Source: Chromatiaceae bacterium
GTDB taxonomy: Bacteria; Pseudomonadota; Gammaproteobacteria; Chromatiales; Chromatiaceae
Assembly: GCA_024235215.1 (NCBI GenBank)
Contig: JACKMU010000001.1
Location: 558,001-622,000, forward strand
Direction: 5' to 3'
Length of the DNA: 64,000 nt
The notes beneath the pieces were generated by a model. It was given only the letters and a program-made list of their open reading frames with translations, searched no databases and was not told where the DNA came from. Numbering within the stretch: the stretch's first letter is position 1; every line of letters starts with the position of its first letter. Both the position numbers and the translations under genes were made by a program. This document shows positions 1-8,957 of the stretch, piece by piece.

Positions 1-3000
1 TCCTGAGCTGCCTTGAGTCCGATGGCACCCCACTGAGCCGCTGAATTGTCCGGAAAATCATTCCAGCCATAGCGCCAACCACCGGCCCGGGAGTCGTCAT
101 CCTGTCCCCAATGGAACTGATCCGCCATGTCGGTCAACACGTCGAAGTAACTGCGCCGATTGACCTGATCACCCCCGGTTACCGTCCGGTAGAGCAGACT
201 GCGGCTGGAAGCGATGGCGTCCATCACCGGACCACCCTCATAGATCGGCCGGCCACTGTTGACACTCAGCCCGATACCGTTGCCATTGGTGTCCGGTTCA
301 CCATACGTCTGGGTGGCGATATCGTACTTGGTCAACTGCGAGAACAGATATTTCAAACCGCGATCCACCGTCTCCACATAAGGATTGCTGCTGTGATCAC
401 CGTATTCGAAATGGCCATTGATCTCGAACGACTGGATTGCTGCAGCGACGGCGGACGCGTAATAACCACTGTAGGTGTAGCTCTTCCACCAACCGGATGG
501 GTAGCCGTTGGTGGTGGTACGAGTCTGACGTTGATGCAGGAACCACAATCCCTCATCGATGGCGACATTGATCTCAGTGGTGAGATTCTTCGGCTTGACC
601 ACAACGTTGTATGTGTCCTGCCCCATCTGTCCGAGGGTATCCCATACCCTGAGGGTTGCGACAAAGGGTGTGCCCTCGGGCACATCGGGATAGGTATGCG
701 TCACCGACAGGTCGTAACTATCGCTGACAGTCATCACCGCCGATGAAGTGCCGTCGCCGAAATCCCACTGGAAGGTCTCTGCATCCAGGTCGCGTACGAT
801 GCCTTTGAGATGGATCTGCTTGCCGTTATAGGTCTCATGCGGTGTGATGGGATCGTGCGCTACCCAAGGCACCGTGATCACATCGGGAGGGGCATTGCCG
901 GGTGCAGTAACGGTGGTGGTATCGGTACTGGTCTGACCGGCGCCGTCCTCCACCGTTAGCGTCACCACATAGGCATCCGCCTGACCCAGAGCGATGAAAT
1001 TATCGAATTCGAAGGTACCCGCTCCACCCAGGGTGACCCCCACCTTGAGCGTCTCCGTCGCGTCGTAGGTGGAATCATAGATTTGAATCCAGTCGGAAGC
1101 ACCGAGTGTACGATAGTAGTAAGTGGCGCCCGCATCTTCCTTCATGTCGATACGGACCTCATACCAGTCACCCCGGGTGTAGTTGGCGAACTGCCCCCGA
1201 TAGTTGCCGTTCTCGTAGATCCGGATGTCGCCATTACGGAAATAGATCGCGTGCGGCATCTGGGTATAGCCGTAATTGGTCGAGGTATTCTTCAGACCCC
1301 ACATCATGAATTGATCGCCGCTGGTATTCACCGGCCGAATCTGGCCGCGGAAGCTGGAACCACCGCGTCGGAAGTTTTCATGGCTGAACAGATACTGGGT
1401 TCCCCAGACCCCCCCGCCGGTCAGGGTAATCTTGTCATCCTGGACAGCACCAACCGTCAACCAGCGGTTACTGTCGATGAGGGTCCCGGTGAAGGTCTCG
1501 CTGAAGAAGGTACCGGTGCCGTTAAAGGTATGGAAGGGCCTGGCACCGACAGCATCAATGTCGTTGACAAAATTCCCGTCACCATCGCTGTCCACGCCGG
1601 CATCAAAATCCCAGCGGTACTCCACAATACCGAAGTCGTCACTGGAGTTGCGACCGTCGAAGTAAGCCGGAGGTCCGCCCGCTCCGGCCTCGTAGGGTCC
1701 ACCTGCGTCAGCCACGGGTGGATCCCCAACCACGACATCGACGGTCGTCGTAGCTGTGTCGCTGTTGCCGGCATGGTCGGTGACGGTCAAGGTGACATCA
1801 TAGGTCCCGGTGGACTGGTAGAAGTGTTGCGGTCGGGCACCTTTGCCAATATATGGCAGATTGGCACTGCGGTTTCCGGTGTCGTCCGGTCCACCTGTGG
1901 TGTCACCAAAGGTCCAGTCGTAGAACTGAATTCCGGTAGCGTCGCTGGAACCGCTGCCGTCGAAGGTGATGAGACTGCCAACCTCGGCTTGGTAGGGTCC
2001 GCCGATGGTGGCCACTGGAGGCCCGTCATCGTTTATGGTGACCGTCGTGCTGGCAAAACTCTCCTGCAGTGCATGATCCCTCACCCGCAAGGTGACCTCG
2101 CGTACCTGGGGTCGCCGATAGTCGACACTGATCACCGGGCCCTCACGGAACATCTGCAGCCTGATGTCATCCATCTCCAACACATTGCCATAGACATCGG
2201 CTCCGATCCGCAAACCACCTTCATAGGAGTAAGAGGAGTCATAGATCAGCGTCCAATTGCCGGTTCCGGCCTCTTTGATTTCGTACCGGGCACCACGCTT
2301 TTTCAGTGTGATGCGGACGTCGTATTCGACACCCTTGGTATAAGTGACCTTGTTGCCCCGGTTCTGCCCGTTTTCGTAAACATAGATCCAGCGATTGTCA
2401 TGAAAATAGAGCGCATAGGGCATCTGCGCATAGTGAAAGGTATCGGTGTCGTTTTTGAAGCCCCACATCGCGTGCTCGGCACCGCTGGCATCAACCACCT
2501 TTATCCTGGCCTGCAAACTCATTCCCTCGTTGCGCTGGAACAACTGCTCATTGAAGAGATACCGCTCACCCCAGGTACTGCCCGTGCCAACGATGCTCAG
2601 CTTTCCATCCTGGCTCACACCTGCTGGGCTGGCCCGCCATTTCCCGACATCCAGTAGGGTACCCGTGAAGTCGTCAGTGAGATCGGGATCGAAAGTCCAG
2701 AGATAGTCGTGGATGCCGAAGTCATCCGTGGAGCCGCTGGCATCCAGTATGGTGTGCCAGACTCCGTAACTTGCATACTGCTCACCGAACTCGTAAGGAC
2801 CACCGACATCGGCCGTCGGTCCAGCATTGGCCCGCACCTCGATAGTATGGGTGACTGCGGTCCGCTGACCCGCGCGATCGATTGCGGTGAGCGTCACCGT
2901 GTAGGTACCGGTGGCCGTGTAGACATGAGAGGGCGCGATACCGGTGGTTGTCGTGCCGTCACCGAAATCCCACTCGTAGCGGATGATCTCCACGTCGTCG

Positions 3001-6000
3001 CTGGAGCCACTGGCGTCAAAATCAACGCTCCAGCCACCGCCGCTTGCTGCACCCTCGTCCACCGCATCGGGCGCAACCAGTACCGCAACCGGCGGATCTC
3101 CCTGGGTCACCTCGACGCTGGTCATCGCACTGTGGATCTGCCCCGCCCTGTCCACAGCGGTCACGGTGACGGTATAGGTATCCGGTGCCAGATAGCGGTG
3201 GCGGGTAGAGACGCCCCCCAGCCAAGTCCCCACATCATTGTAGGCGTTAGCCCGTCCCAGAGTCTGAATGATCACCGGCTTGCTGGCCGTAATGTGGTGT
3301 ACGCCATTCACACCACCAAGGATCTCAGACGCTTCCAGATGCCAATACCCATCCTTGTCCAGGGTGCTGGTCATGGCGCCGCCGTTGATATCGATATCTG
3401 TGCCATCATTGGGGGCGAAGATGACTATGCCATCCATCAACTGGTGGAGATGGAATTCGATCCCTTCCCGCCCTCCAGTCACGGATATATCGTCACCCAG
3501 GTACGAGATCCCCGAACCACCCTCGGTGGATCCGGCCCAGACCTCCACGTCTCCGCTGCTCGCTATACGTAGACGGCGCGTACCCAATGCATCCTGGTAC
3601 CACATCTCTCCTGCCGCCAACGTTTGGCTGTGGAGAGACTCCCCGGTATCCATGTCGAAGATCTCCACATCCGCTGTTTCATAGGCAAATACCGCCACCG
3701 AAGCAGAGGTTTGGTTGAAGATCGCGGCATAGAAAAGCCGGCCCACCGCGCTGCCGGTCTCCGCAGGCACAGTGGTATAGCCATTTGCGCCGACTGTCTG
3801 AATAGCGATATCACCGCTGGAAACGACGCGATAGACGGTTTCCGAGAGACCGGCAGGTTCCCAATAGGTTCCTGCATTCAACCGTTGAGTGGCCCGCAGA
3901 ACATCACTGGCGTCATAGAAATTGACTATCGCATCCTCGTAGGCGAACACGTAGAAGCCCTGGTTGGCATCGCGGTGGAACACCGACCGGCGACCTACCG
4001 GATCACCACCCGACATCGGCATGAACGCTGAATGGTTACCGAAATCCGTCAGATAAGCCGTTACCGGCTTGCTGGCCTGTACCTTGAAGTGGATGCCATC
4101 CCCTGGAGACATATCCCACACGCCATATTGGTCCAGCGTGTTGGATGCAATGACCGAATAATCATCCAGGTTGATTATCTCGATCTCTGTGCCATCCTGG
4201 GTTGCAACGATACGACCCAGCCGGCCACTCGGGATATCGTAGCCATAGAGGTCGGTACCCGTGACGAAATAGCTTCCCTGGAAGCCATTGTCGAATCCGG
4301 TGTCGTAGCGTTGGCCATCTCCGAAATCGATGCTGAAATACTGAACCTGATGGTCATCGCTGGAGGCTCCGGCATCCAGGATGAGATCCCATTTGCCGTC
4401 CCATGCATCCAGCTCATCCAGCAGGTAAGGGCCACCGGCATCGGCCAGCGGCGGACTGTTGGTTTCGACACTGACCGTGTGCACCATTGATGAGGCCTGC
4501 CCGGCATGATCCATCACCGTCAGGGTGATGTCGTAGCTGCCGGCGGAAGTGTACAGGTGCATCGGCCGCAGTGAATCACCGATCGGGGTGACTCGGACAT
4601 TGTCATAGATCAGGCTTTGGGTATGGGCCAGCAGACCGATGCCACCGGAGGGATGACGCGCCACGGGCAGTTGCAGCTGCAGACTCTCCGCCTCTCCTGC
4701 CGGCGTGACGAAGAGCTGCATGGTACCATTCTCCACCCGCAACCGCAGGTGATACCAGATCTCCGCATTCCAGCCGGTGCCTGGGGCGCTGTCCAACAAT
4801 ACCGTATCGGTTCTCCAGTCGTAGAAACGCCACTGATCCCAACTGTTGAGCGAGTACATCAGATAACTGTCGGTGCTGCCCGAACCGTTGGCATTGCGGA
4901 AGACGATACCCAGGTAGCCGTCTGTGCCGCTCAGTCCCTTGAAGTCGACTTCCAGTTCGAAATCACGGTAACTGGCAGTGAGATCCTGCAGCCACTTCCA
5001 TCCGCTGCTGGTATCGGTCTGGCGCAACTGGCCATCCTGCACACTCCAGGAGCCCCCATTGACGGTCCAGGTCGGATTGACGTTGTAGTCACCGTCCTCG
5101 AAATCGTCCCGCAGGGAGTGGATAGTCTCGACTGGGCTGCCATCTCCCCAGTCGACGAGGTACTGCGTGATGCCATGGTCGTCGCTGGAACCGCTGAGGT
5201 CTACACCGACCACCCATTTCCCGTGAGAGGCTGCAGTCTCATCCACACTGACCGGACCCGTTATGGCGGCCAGCGGCGGATCGCCGGCGGTCACCGTGGC
5301 GGTGGTGGTGGCCGTATGAGAAAGACCGACTTCATCGAATACCGTCAGGGTGACGTCGTAGCTACCTTGCCCGTGGTAGACATGCGGTGGATTGATCCCC
5401 GATCCCACCGTGGTCAAATCGATGTTATCGAAATGGGCATGACTCAAATAAGTGGCCACACCGGCACGGCCCGATAGATGGGTGGCGTCGGTGTACGAAA
5501 AGAGGTAGTCACCATCGAGATAAACGTGGAAAGTTGTTCCGCGGCGCTCCACCTTGAGGTGGTAGTCCACACCGGTACCGACGGTGAACGACAGGTTGTG
5601 ATCCACGCGCTGAGAACCACTGCCATCGACATAGCGGTAGAAGAGCACATCGTTGTTACCACGGCCACGCAGGATGACTTCGTAACGGTTGCCGCCATCC
5701 TCGTCCGCCATCAGCACCAGCATGCCCTCCACGCCGGTACCGCTCACCATCCTCAGATCGGTCTCCAGGTCGAAGTCCCCGGAGACCACATCACCGTTTA
5801 TCGCAATCGCACGCGAAAGCGTCTCGTCGGTCTGAAGGAAGGCACCACTACCTGCCTCCCAAGTTCCGCTCACTAGGGTCCAGTCGCTGATGTCACCATC
5901 ATCGAAGTCATCGACAAGACCGTCGCCGAAGGTCCACTCATAGGCGGTCACCGAGGAATCGGGATCGGAGGAGCCGCTGCCGTCGAAAAGCTGAACCCAG

Positions 6001-8933
6001 CGCTCATTGGAGGCGGCATCCTCCCCCACCAGATAAGGACCACCGGGATCTGCCACCGGTGGATTGCCGGTCACCGTGACCGACAGACTGATCCGATCCC
6101 GGAAACCCTCATCATCTGTAACAGTGAGGACAACGGTATAGATGCCTTCGGCCACGAATGAATGGCTGACGTCAACACCCATTGCCGTGGAGCCGTCACC
6201 GAAATCCCAGAGATAATTGACAATGGTTCCGTCGTCATACGAACTGCCAGCATCGAAGTCGACTGACCCACCTGCATCGATCGCATCGGCACTCTGAGTC
6301 GCCAGAGCGATTGGCTGTCCGAAAACCCGACCCGCCGGTACAGCAACACCCAGGGTATTGCCTCCGATATCCCCGATGTGAATTCGGGTGGCGAAGGTGG
6401 CATCGCCATTGCCCGGGTAGAACCAGACATCACGGTTGCTGTAGTCGACGGCCACGATATCGAGATTGCCGTCGTTGTTCAGGTCGTAGTCGCCGTAGGA
6501 AGTGTGATTGCCGGTGTCCAGCGAGGCGATGTACACAGCTGTCTGAAAGGTTCCGTTGCCATTGCCTTTGTAGAAATACGGATCTCCATTACTGCCAGCC
6601 TCGGCGATTACGTCATCCAAACCATCGTTGTCGAAATCGCCCAAGACCACACCATAGGGATCGTTGCCCACGTCGCCGATCTGACTGGTGGTGAAATCGC
6701 CATCGCCGTCGCCCAGGTAGAGATGGAGATATCCGCTCGAATAACGACCTCTTACCAAATCCCTGTTACCGTCGCCATCGGCGTCGCCAGCATCCAATCC
6801 ACGACCTTGAGCACCGGTATCCGGCAACAGGCTGATAGCAAAACCGGAGAGATAGTTCCGGCGGGATATCCTGAAGTCATCGAACCAGAATGCCTGACCC
6901 GTACTGGCGGGAGCCGTGCCGCTGTCGGTCCACCACTGGAATTCCGTAATGGTGACCGCATCGGGCCAATGACGCTTGATCGCTTTATAGATGTCGAAGG
7001 TGGCGGTGTGCCACTGATCATCCGCGATCAACTCGACCTTGGGTACATCGGTAAAATCGTAGCTCCCGCCTGAAGCGGCGGGGCTACCACCCAGATAGAT
7101 CCAACCATGCCCACTGACATTGAACAGCAGACCGACCGGTACGCCAGCTGGAATCCGGTAATCAAAAGTCACCATCGATCCATTGGCCAGCGACCAGCCG
7201 CTCGGATTGATATCGGTGGACAGGCAGGAGTTGTTCCCAGTGGCGTATACACGCATCGACCATGCGCCGCTAGTTGCGGTTGAATCGTCCCTTGCCATGG
7301 CAGTGCTGCACTGAGCTCCGCCCCAACCATCGTCGCCGGCTGCAAAATCGGTGCGGAAAAAGTTCACCACATCGAAGACAAGTTCACCATGATTGGTAAA
7401 GAGCCAGCTACTGCTGCTGTCACCGTTGACCGCGAAGTCCATCTCACCATCATTGTTGAAATCCCCCGCGGCCATATCCATCAGCCAGGAAGCGGCGGAA
7501 TGGCTGCTATCACCAACAGACCCGAGATAGACCGGTGCTTCGAAATCACCCCCCTCCTTTTCGTAGTAGTAGAGGTGAATCATGGGCGCATCGTTGCCGT
7601 GGCCGGTAATCAGATCGAAATCACCGTCATGGTCGAAATCGGCAATGGCTGCTCCACGTGTATTTTGCCCGGTGTCATAGATGAGACCTGGGGAAGTGAA
7701 GGTGCCGTCACCATTACTGCGGGAGTAGTAGATCCGGCCGTCATCCCGCGTAGCGATGACATAAACCTCGGGTCCGATCGTGACATCGAAGGACTGGCCG
7801 TCGCTCAGCCCCCGGCTATCCTCCACTCTCACTTCGACCGCGGACGTGCGCGGGTCGGAACCGGTCGGCAACCAGCTAATCAGCCCGCTGGACGCGTCTA
7901 TAGTCATGCCTGCCGGTGCTTGTGTTAACGAATAGGTCAACAGATCGCCGAAAGGTACCTCCGGATCCGCTACCTTCACCTGGTAGTGGTACTCGACTCC
8001 CTCATAAGCAGAGCGCAACGGAGAGGAGGTAATGGTCGGACCCAGGTCACCGGCAACGATCAACAGCGTATCGGTGGCCCGATTGCCGCCGTCGTCGGTA
8101 ACGGTCAGGGTCACCTGGTAGAGCCCGCTGCGATCATAGGCGTAGACCGGTGCCGGACCGACCAGGATGTCACCGTTGCCCATATCCCATTCATAACTGA
8201 CGATGATGCCGTTATCCGTGGAAGCAGCGGCATTGAGGGGAAAGGTCACTCCAGGTTCGACAGACAGAAAATCGATGCCGGCATCCGCTGTCGGATCATC
8301 CGCGTCGGCAAAATGCAGGTTGTCCAGGAGGACCGCACTATCCACACGCCCATCACCATCGTCAGTCAGCTCGATCTCCAGGGTGAGGGGGTCACTACCA
8401 CCGGCATGCGCTGAGACATCCGCCCGCATTAGCCGAAATCCGGTCTGGCGCTCATAGCCGGTCCAGACCGATGGAAATGCCGGTTCGAAGGTCTGTTCCT
8501 GTAACAGGATCTCCTCACCGCCGGGCGCCAGAAGGCGCACGGTAAAGCGATCGATCATATAGGAGGGGTTGGGTTCGTTGCTGAGGAAGTTGTAGTCGAG
8601 CCTCAATTCGGTGATACCGGCAGGAATCGTGAAATCCACGATCCTGATCCGGCTCTCATCTACATCCGCCAGCGCGGGGCCGGCATCGGGCTGGTTGGTG
8701 AGCAGCGCCGCCTGGCTCCCCTGAGTCGGCAGCAGCGGTCCATGACCAGTGACGATCTGCGCATCGCCCTCGGTGAACATGCCGGTAAAACCGTTCTCGA
8801 AGCCACCATCGGCACCACCGATGTTGCGATCGACTGCAAAGGCGACCATGGGTGAGAGCAGGCTGAGGCAGACGAACGCCACCATTCCCTGCACTGCAGA
8901 GTAGTGTGGCCGCTTTGTTACCCTTTTCTTCAT
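1..8933 (-). CDS. Giant secreted PKD-repeat protein, C-terminus cut by window edge
   Basis: One frame stays open from ATG 8933 to the left edge, at least 2,977 residues. Residues 1-31 look like a Sec signal peptide: basic MKKRVTKRPHY, hydrophobic core, cleavage after AFA. Next come a choice-of-anchor-like region (about 32-210), a PKD domain (about 245), a putative Ig (He_PIG-like) domain and FG-GAP/VCBS repeats with Asp-rich loops such as DFDNDGLDD (about 400-860). About ten PKD-type modules with WDFGDG-like motifs follow (about 915, 1004, 1261, 1544, 1991, 2081, 2339, 2441, 2726). Lectin-like beta-sandwich inserts and one IgGFc-binding-like segment (about 1560-1900) lie among them. From about 2780 the pattern AIDEGLWFL and AAQWGAIGLKAA suggests prenyltransferase/terpenoid-cyclase-type alpha repeats. 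An in-frame ATG at 8945 is an alternative start. It follows the Rhs gene by 24 bp, so cotranscription is likely. An extracellular adhesive or enzymatic role is inference. Confidence 0.85.
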   Translation of the reverse strand, partial: MKKRVTKRPHYSAVQGMVAFVCLSLLSPMVAFAVDRNIGGADGGFENGFTGMFTEGDAQIVTGHGPLLPTQGSQAALLTNQPDAGPALADVDESRIRIVDFTIPAGITELRLDYNFLSNEPNPSYMIDRFTVRLLAPGGEEILLQEQTFEPAFPSVWTGYERQTGFRLMRADVSAHAGGSDPLTLEIELTDDGDGRVDSAVLLDNLHFADADDPTADAGIDFLSVEPGVTFPLNAAASTDNGIIVSYEWDMGNGDILVGPAPVYAYDRSGLYQVTLTVTDDGGNRATDTLLIVAGDLGPTITSSPLRSAYEGVEYHYQVKVADPEVPFGDLLTYSLTQAPAGMTIDASSGLISWLPTGSDPRTSAVEVRVEDSRGLSDGQSFDVTIGPEVYVIATRDDGRIYYSRSNGDGTFTSPGLIYDTGQNTRGAAIADFDHDGDFDLITGHGNDAPMIHLYYYEKEGGDFEAPVYLGSVGDSSHSAASWLMDMAAGDFNNDGEMDFAVNGDSSSSWLFTNHGELVFDVVNFFRTDFAAGDDGWGGAQCSTAMARDDSTATSGAWSMRVYATGNNSCLSTDINPSGWSLANGSMVTFDYRIPAGVPVGLLFNVSGHGWIYLGGSPAASGGSYDFTDVPKVELIADDQWHTATFDIYKAIKRHWPDAVTITEFQWWTDSGTAPASTGQAFWFDDFRISRRNYLSGFAISLLPDTGAQGRGLDAGDADGDGNRDLVRGRYSSGYLHLYLGDGDGDFTTSQIGDVGNDPYGVVLGDFDNDGLDDVIAEAGSNGDPYFYKGNGNGTFQTAVYIASLDTGNHTSYGDYDLNNDGNLDIVAVDYSNRDVWFYPGNGDATFATRIHIGDIGGNTLGVAVPAGRVFGQPIALATQSADAIDAGGSVDFDAGSSYDDGTIVNYLWDFGDGSTAMGVDVSHSFVAEGIYTVVLTVTDDEGFRDRISLSVTVTGNPPVADPGGPYLVGEDAASNERWVQLFDGSGSSDPDSSVTAYEWTFGDGLVDDFDDGDISDWTLVSGTWEAGSGAFLQTDETLSRAIAINGDVVSGDFDLETDLRMVSGTGVEGMLVLMADEDGGNRYEVILRGRGNNDVLFYRYVDGSGSQRVDHNLSFTVGTGVDYHLKVERRGTTFHVYLDGDYLFSYTDATHLSGRAGVATYLSHAHFDNIDLTTVGSGINPPHVYHGQGSYDVTLTVFDEVGLSHTATTTATVTAGDPPLAAITGPVSVDETAASHGKWVVGVDLSGSSDDHGITQYLVDWGDGSPVETIHSLRDDFEDGDYNVNPTWTVNGGSWSVQDGQLRQTDTSSGWKWLQDLTASYRDFELEVDFKGLSGTDGYLGIVFRNANGSGSTDSYLMYSLNSWDQWRFYDWRTDTVLLDSAPGTGWNAEIWYHLRLRVENGTMQLFVTPAGEAESLQLQLPVARHPSGGIGLLAHTQSLIYDNVRVTPIGDSLRPMHLYTSAGSYDITLTVMDHAGQASSMVHTVSVETNSPPLADAGGPYLLDELDAWDGKWDLILDAGASSDDHQVQYFSIDFGDGQRYDTGFDNGFQGSYFVTGTDLYGYDIPSGRLGRIVATQDGTEIEIINLDDYSVIASNTLDQYGVWDMSPGDGIHFKVQASKPVTAYLTDFGNHSAFMPMSGGDPVGRRSVFHRDANQGFYVFAYEDAIVNFYDASDVLRATQRLNAGTYWEPAGLSETVYRVVSSGDIAIQTVGANGYTTVPAETGSAVGRLFYAAIFNQTSASVAVFAYETADVEIFDMDTGESLHSQTLAAGEMWYQDALGTRRLRIASSGDVEVWAGSTEGGSGISYLGDDISVTGGREGIEFHLHQLMDGIVIFAPNDGTDIDINGGAMTSTLDKDGYWHLEASEILGGVNGVHHITASKPVIIQTLGRANAYNDVGTWLGGVSTRHRYLAPDTYTVTVTAVDRAGQIHSAMTSVEVTQGDPPVAVLVAPDAVDEGAASGGGWSVDFDASGSSDDVEIIRYEWDFGDGTTTTGIAPSHVYTATGTYTVTLTAIDRAGQRTAVTHTIEVRANAGPTADVGGPYEFGEQYASYGVWHTILDASGSTDDFGIHDYLWTFDPDLTDDFTGTLLDVGKWRASPAGVSQDGKLSIVGTGSTWGERYLFNEQLFQRNEGMSLQARIKVVDASGAEHAMWGFKNDTDTFHYAQMPYALYFHDNRWIYVYENGQNRGNKVTYTKGVEYDVRITLKKRGARYEIKEAGTGNWTLIYDSSYSYEGGLRIGADVYGNVLEMDDIRLQMFREGPVISVDYRRPQVREVTLRVRDHALQESFASTTVTINDDGPPVATIGGPYQAEVGSLITFDGSGSSDATGIQFYDWTFGDTTGGPDDTGNRSANLPYIGKGARPQHFYQSTGTYDVTLTVTDHAGNSDTATTTVDVVVGDPPVADAGGPYEAGAGGPPAYFDGRNSSDDFGIVEYRWDFDAGVDSDGDGNFVNDIDAVGARPFHTFNGTGTFFSETFTGTLIDSNRWLTVGAVQDDKITLTGGGVWGTQYLFSHENFRRGGSSFRGQIRPVNTSGDQFMMWGLKNTSTNYGYTQMPHAIYFRNGDIRIYENGNYRGQFANYTRGDWYEVRIDMKEDAGATYYYRTLGASDWIQIYDSTYDATETLKVGVTLGGAGTFEFDNFIALGQADAYVVTLTVEDGAGQTSTDTTTVTAPGNAPPDVITVPWVAHDPITPHETYNGKQIHLKGIVRDLDAETFQWDFGDGTSSAVMTVSDSYDLSVTHTYPDVPEGTPFVATLRVWDTLGQMGQDTYNVVVKPKNLTTEINVAIDEGLWFLHQRQTRTTTNGYPSGWWKSYTYSGYYASAVAAAIQSFEINGHFEYGDHSSNPYVETVDRGLKYLFSQLTKYDIATQTYGEPDTNGNGIGLSVNSGRPIYEGGPVMDAIASSRSLLYRTVTGGDQVNRRSYFDVLTDMADQFHWGQDDDSRAGGWRYGWNDFPDNSAAQWGAIGLKAAQ

Positions 8934-8957
8934 CCGCCTGAACATGCCCTTTCGTCT

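Noticed and set aside
1083..2657. Plus-strand 524-codon open frame
   Set aside because: It is antisense to the PKD gene, whose frame is continuous from 8933 to the window edge with PKD motifs across this stretch.
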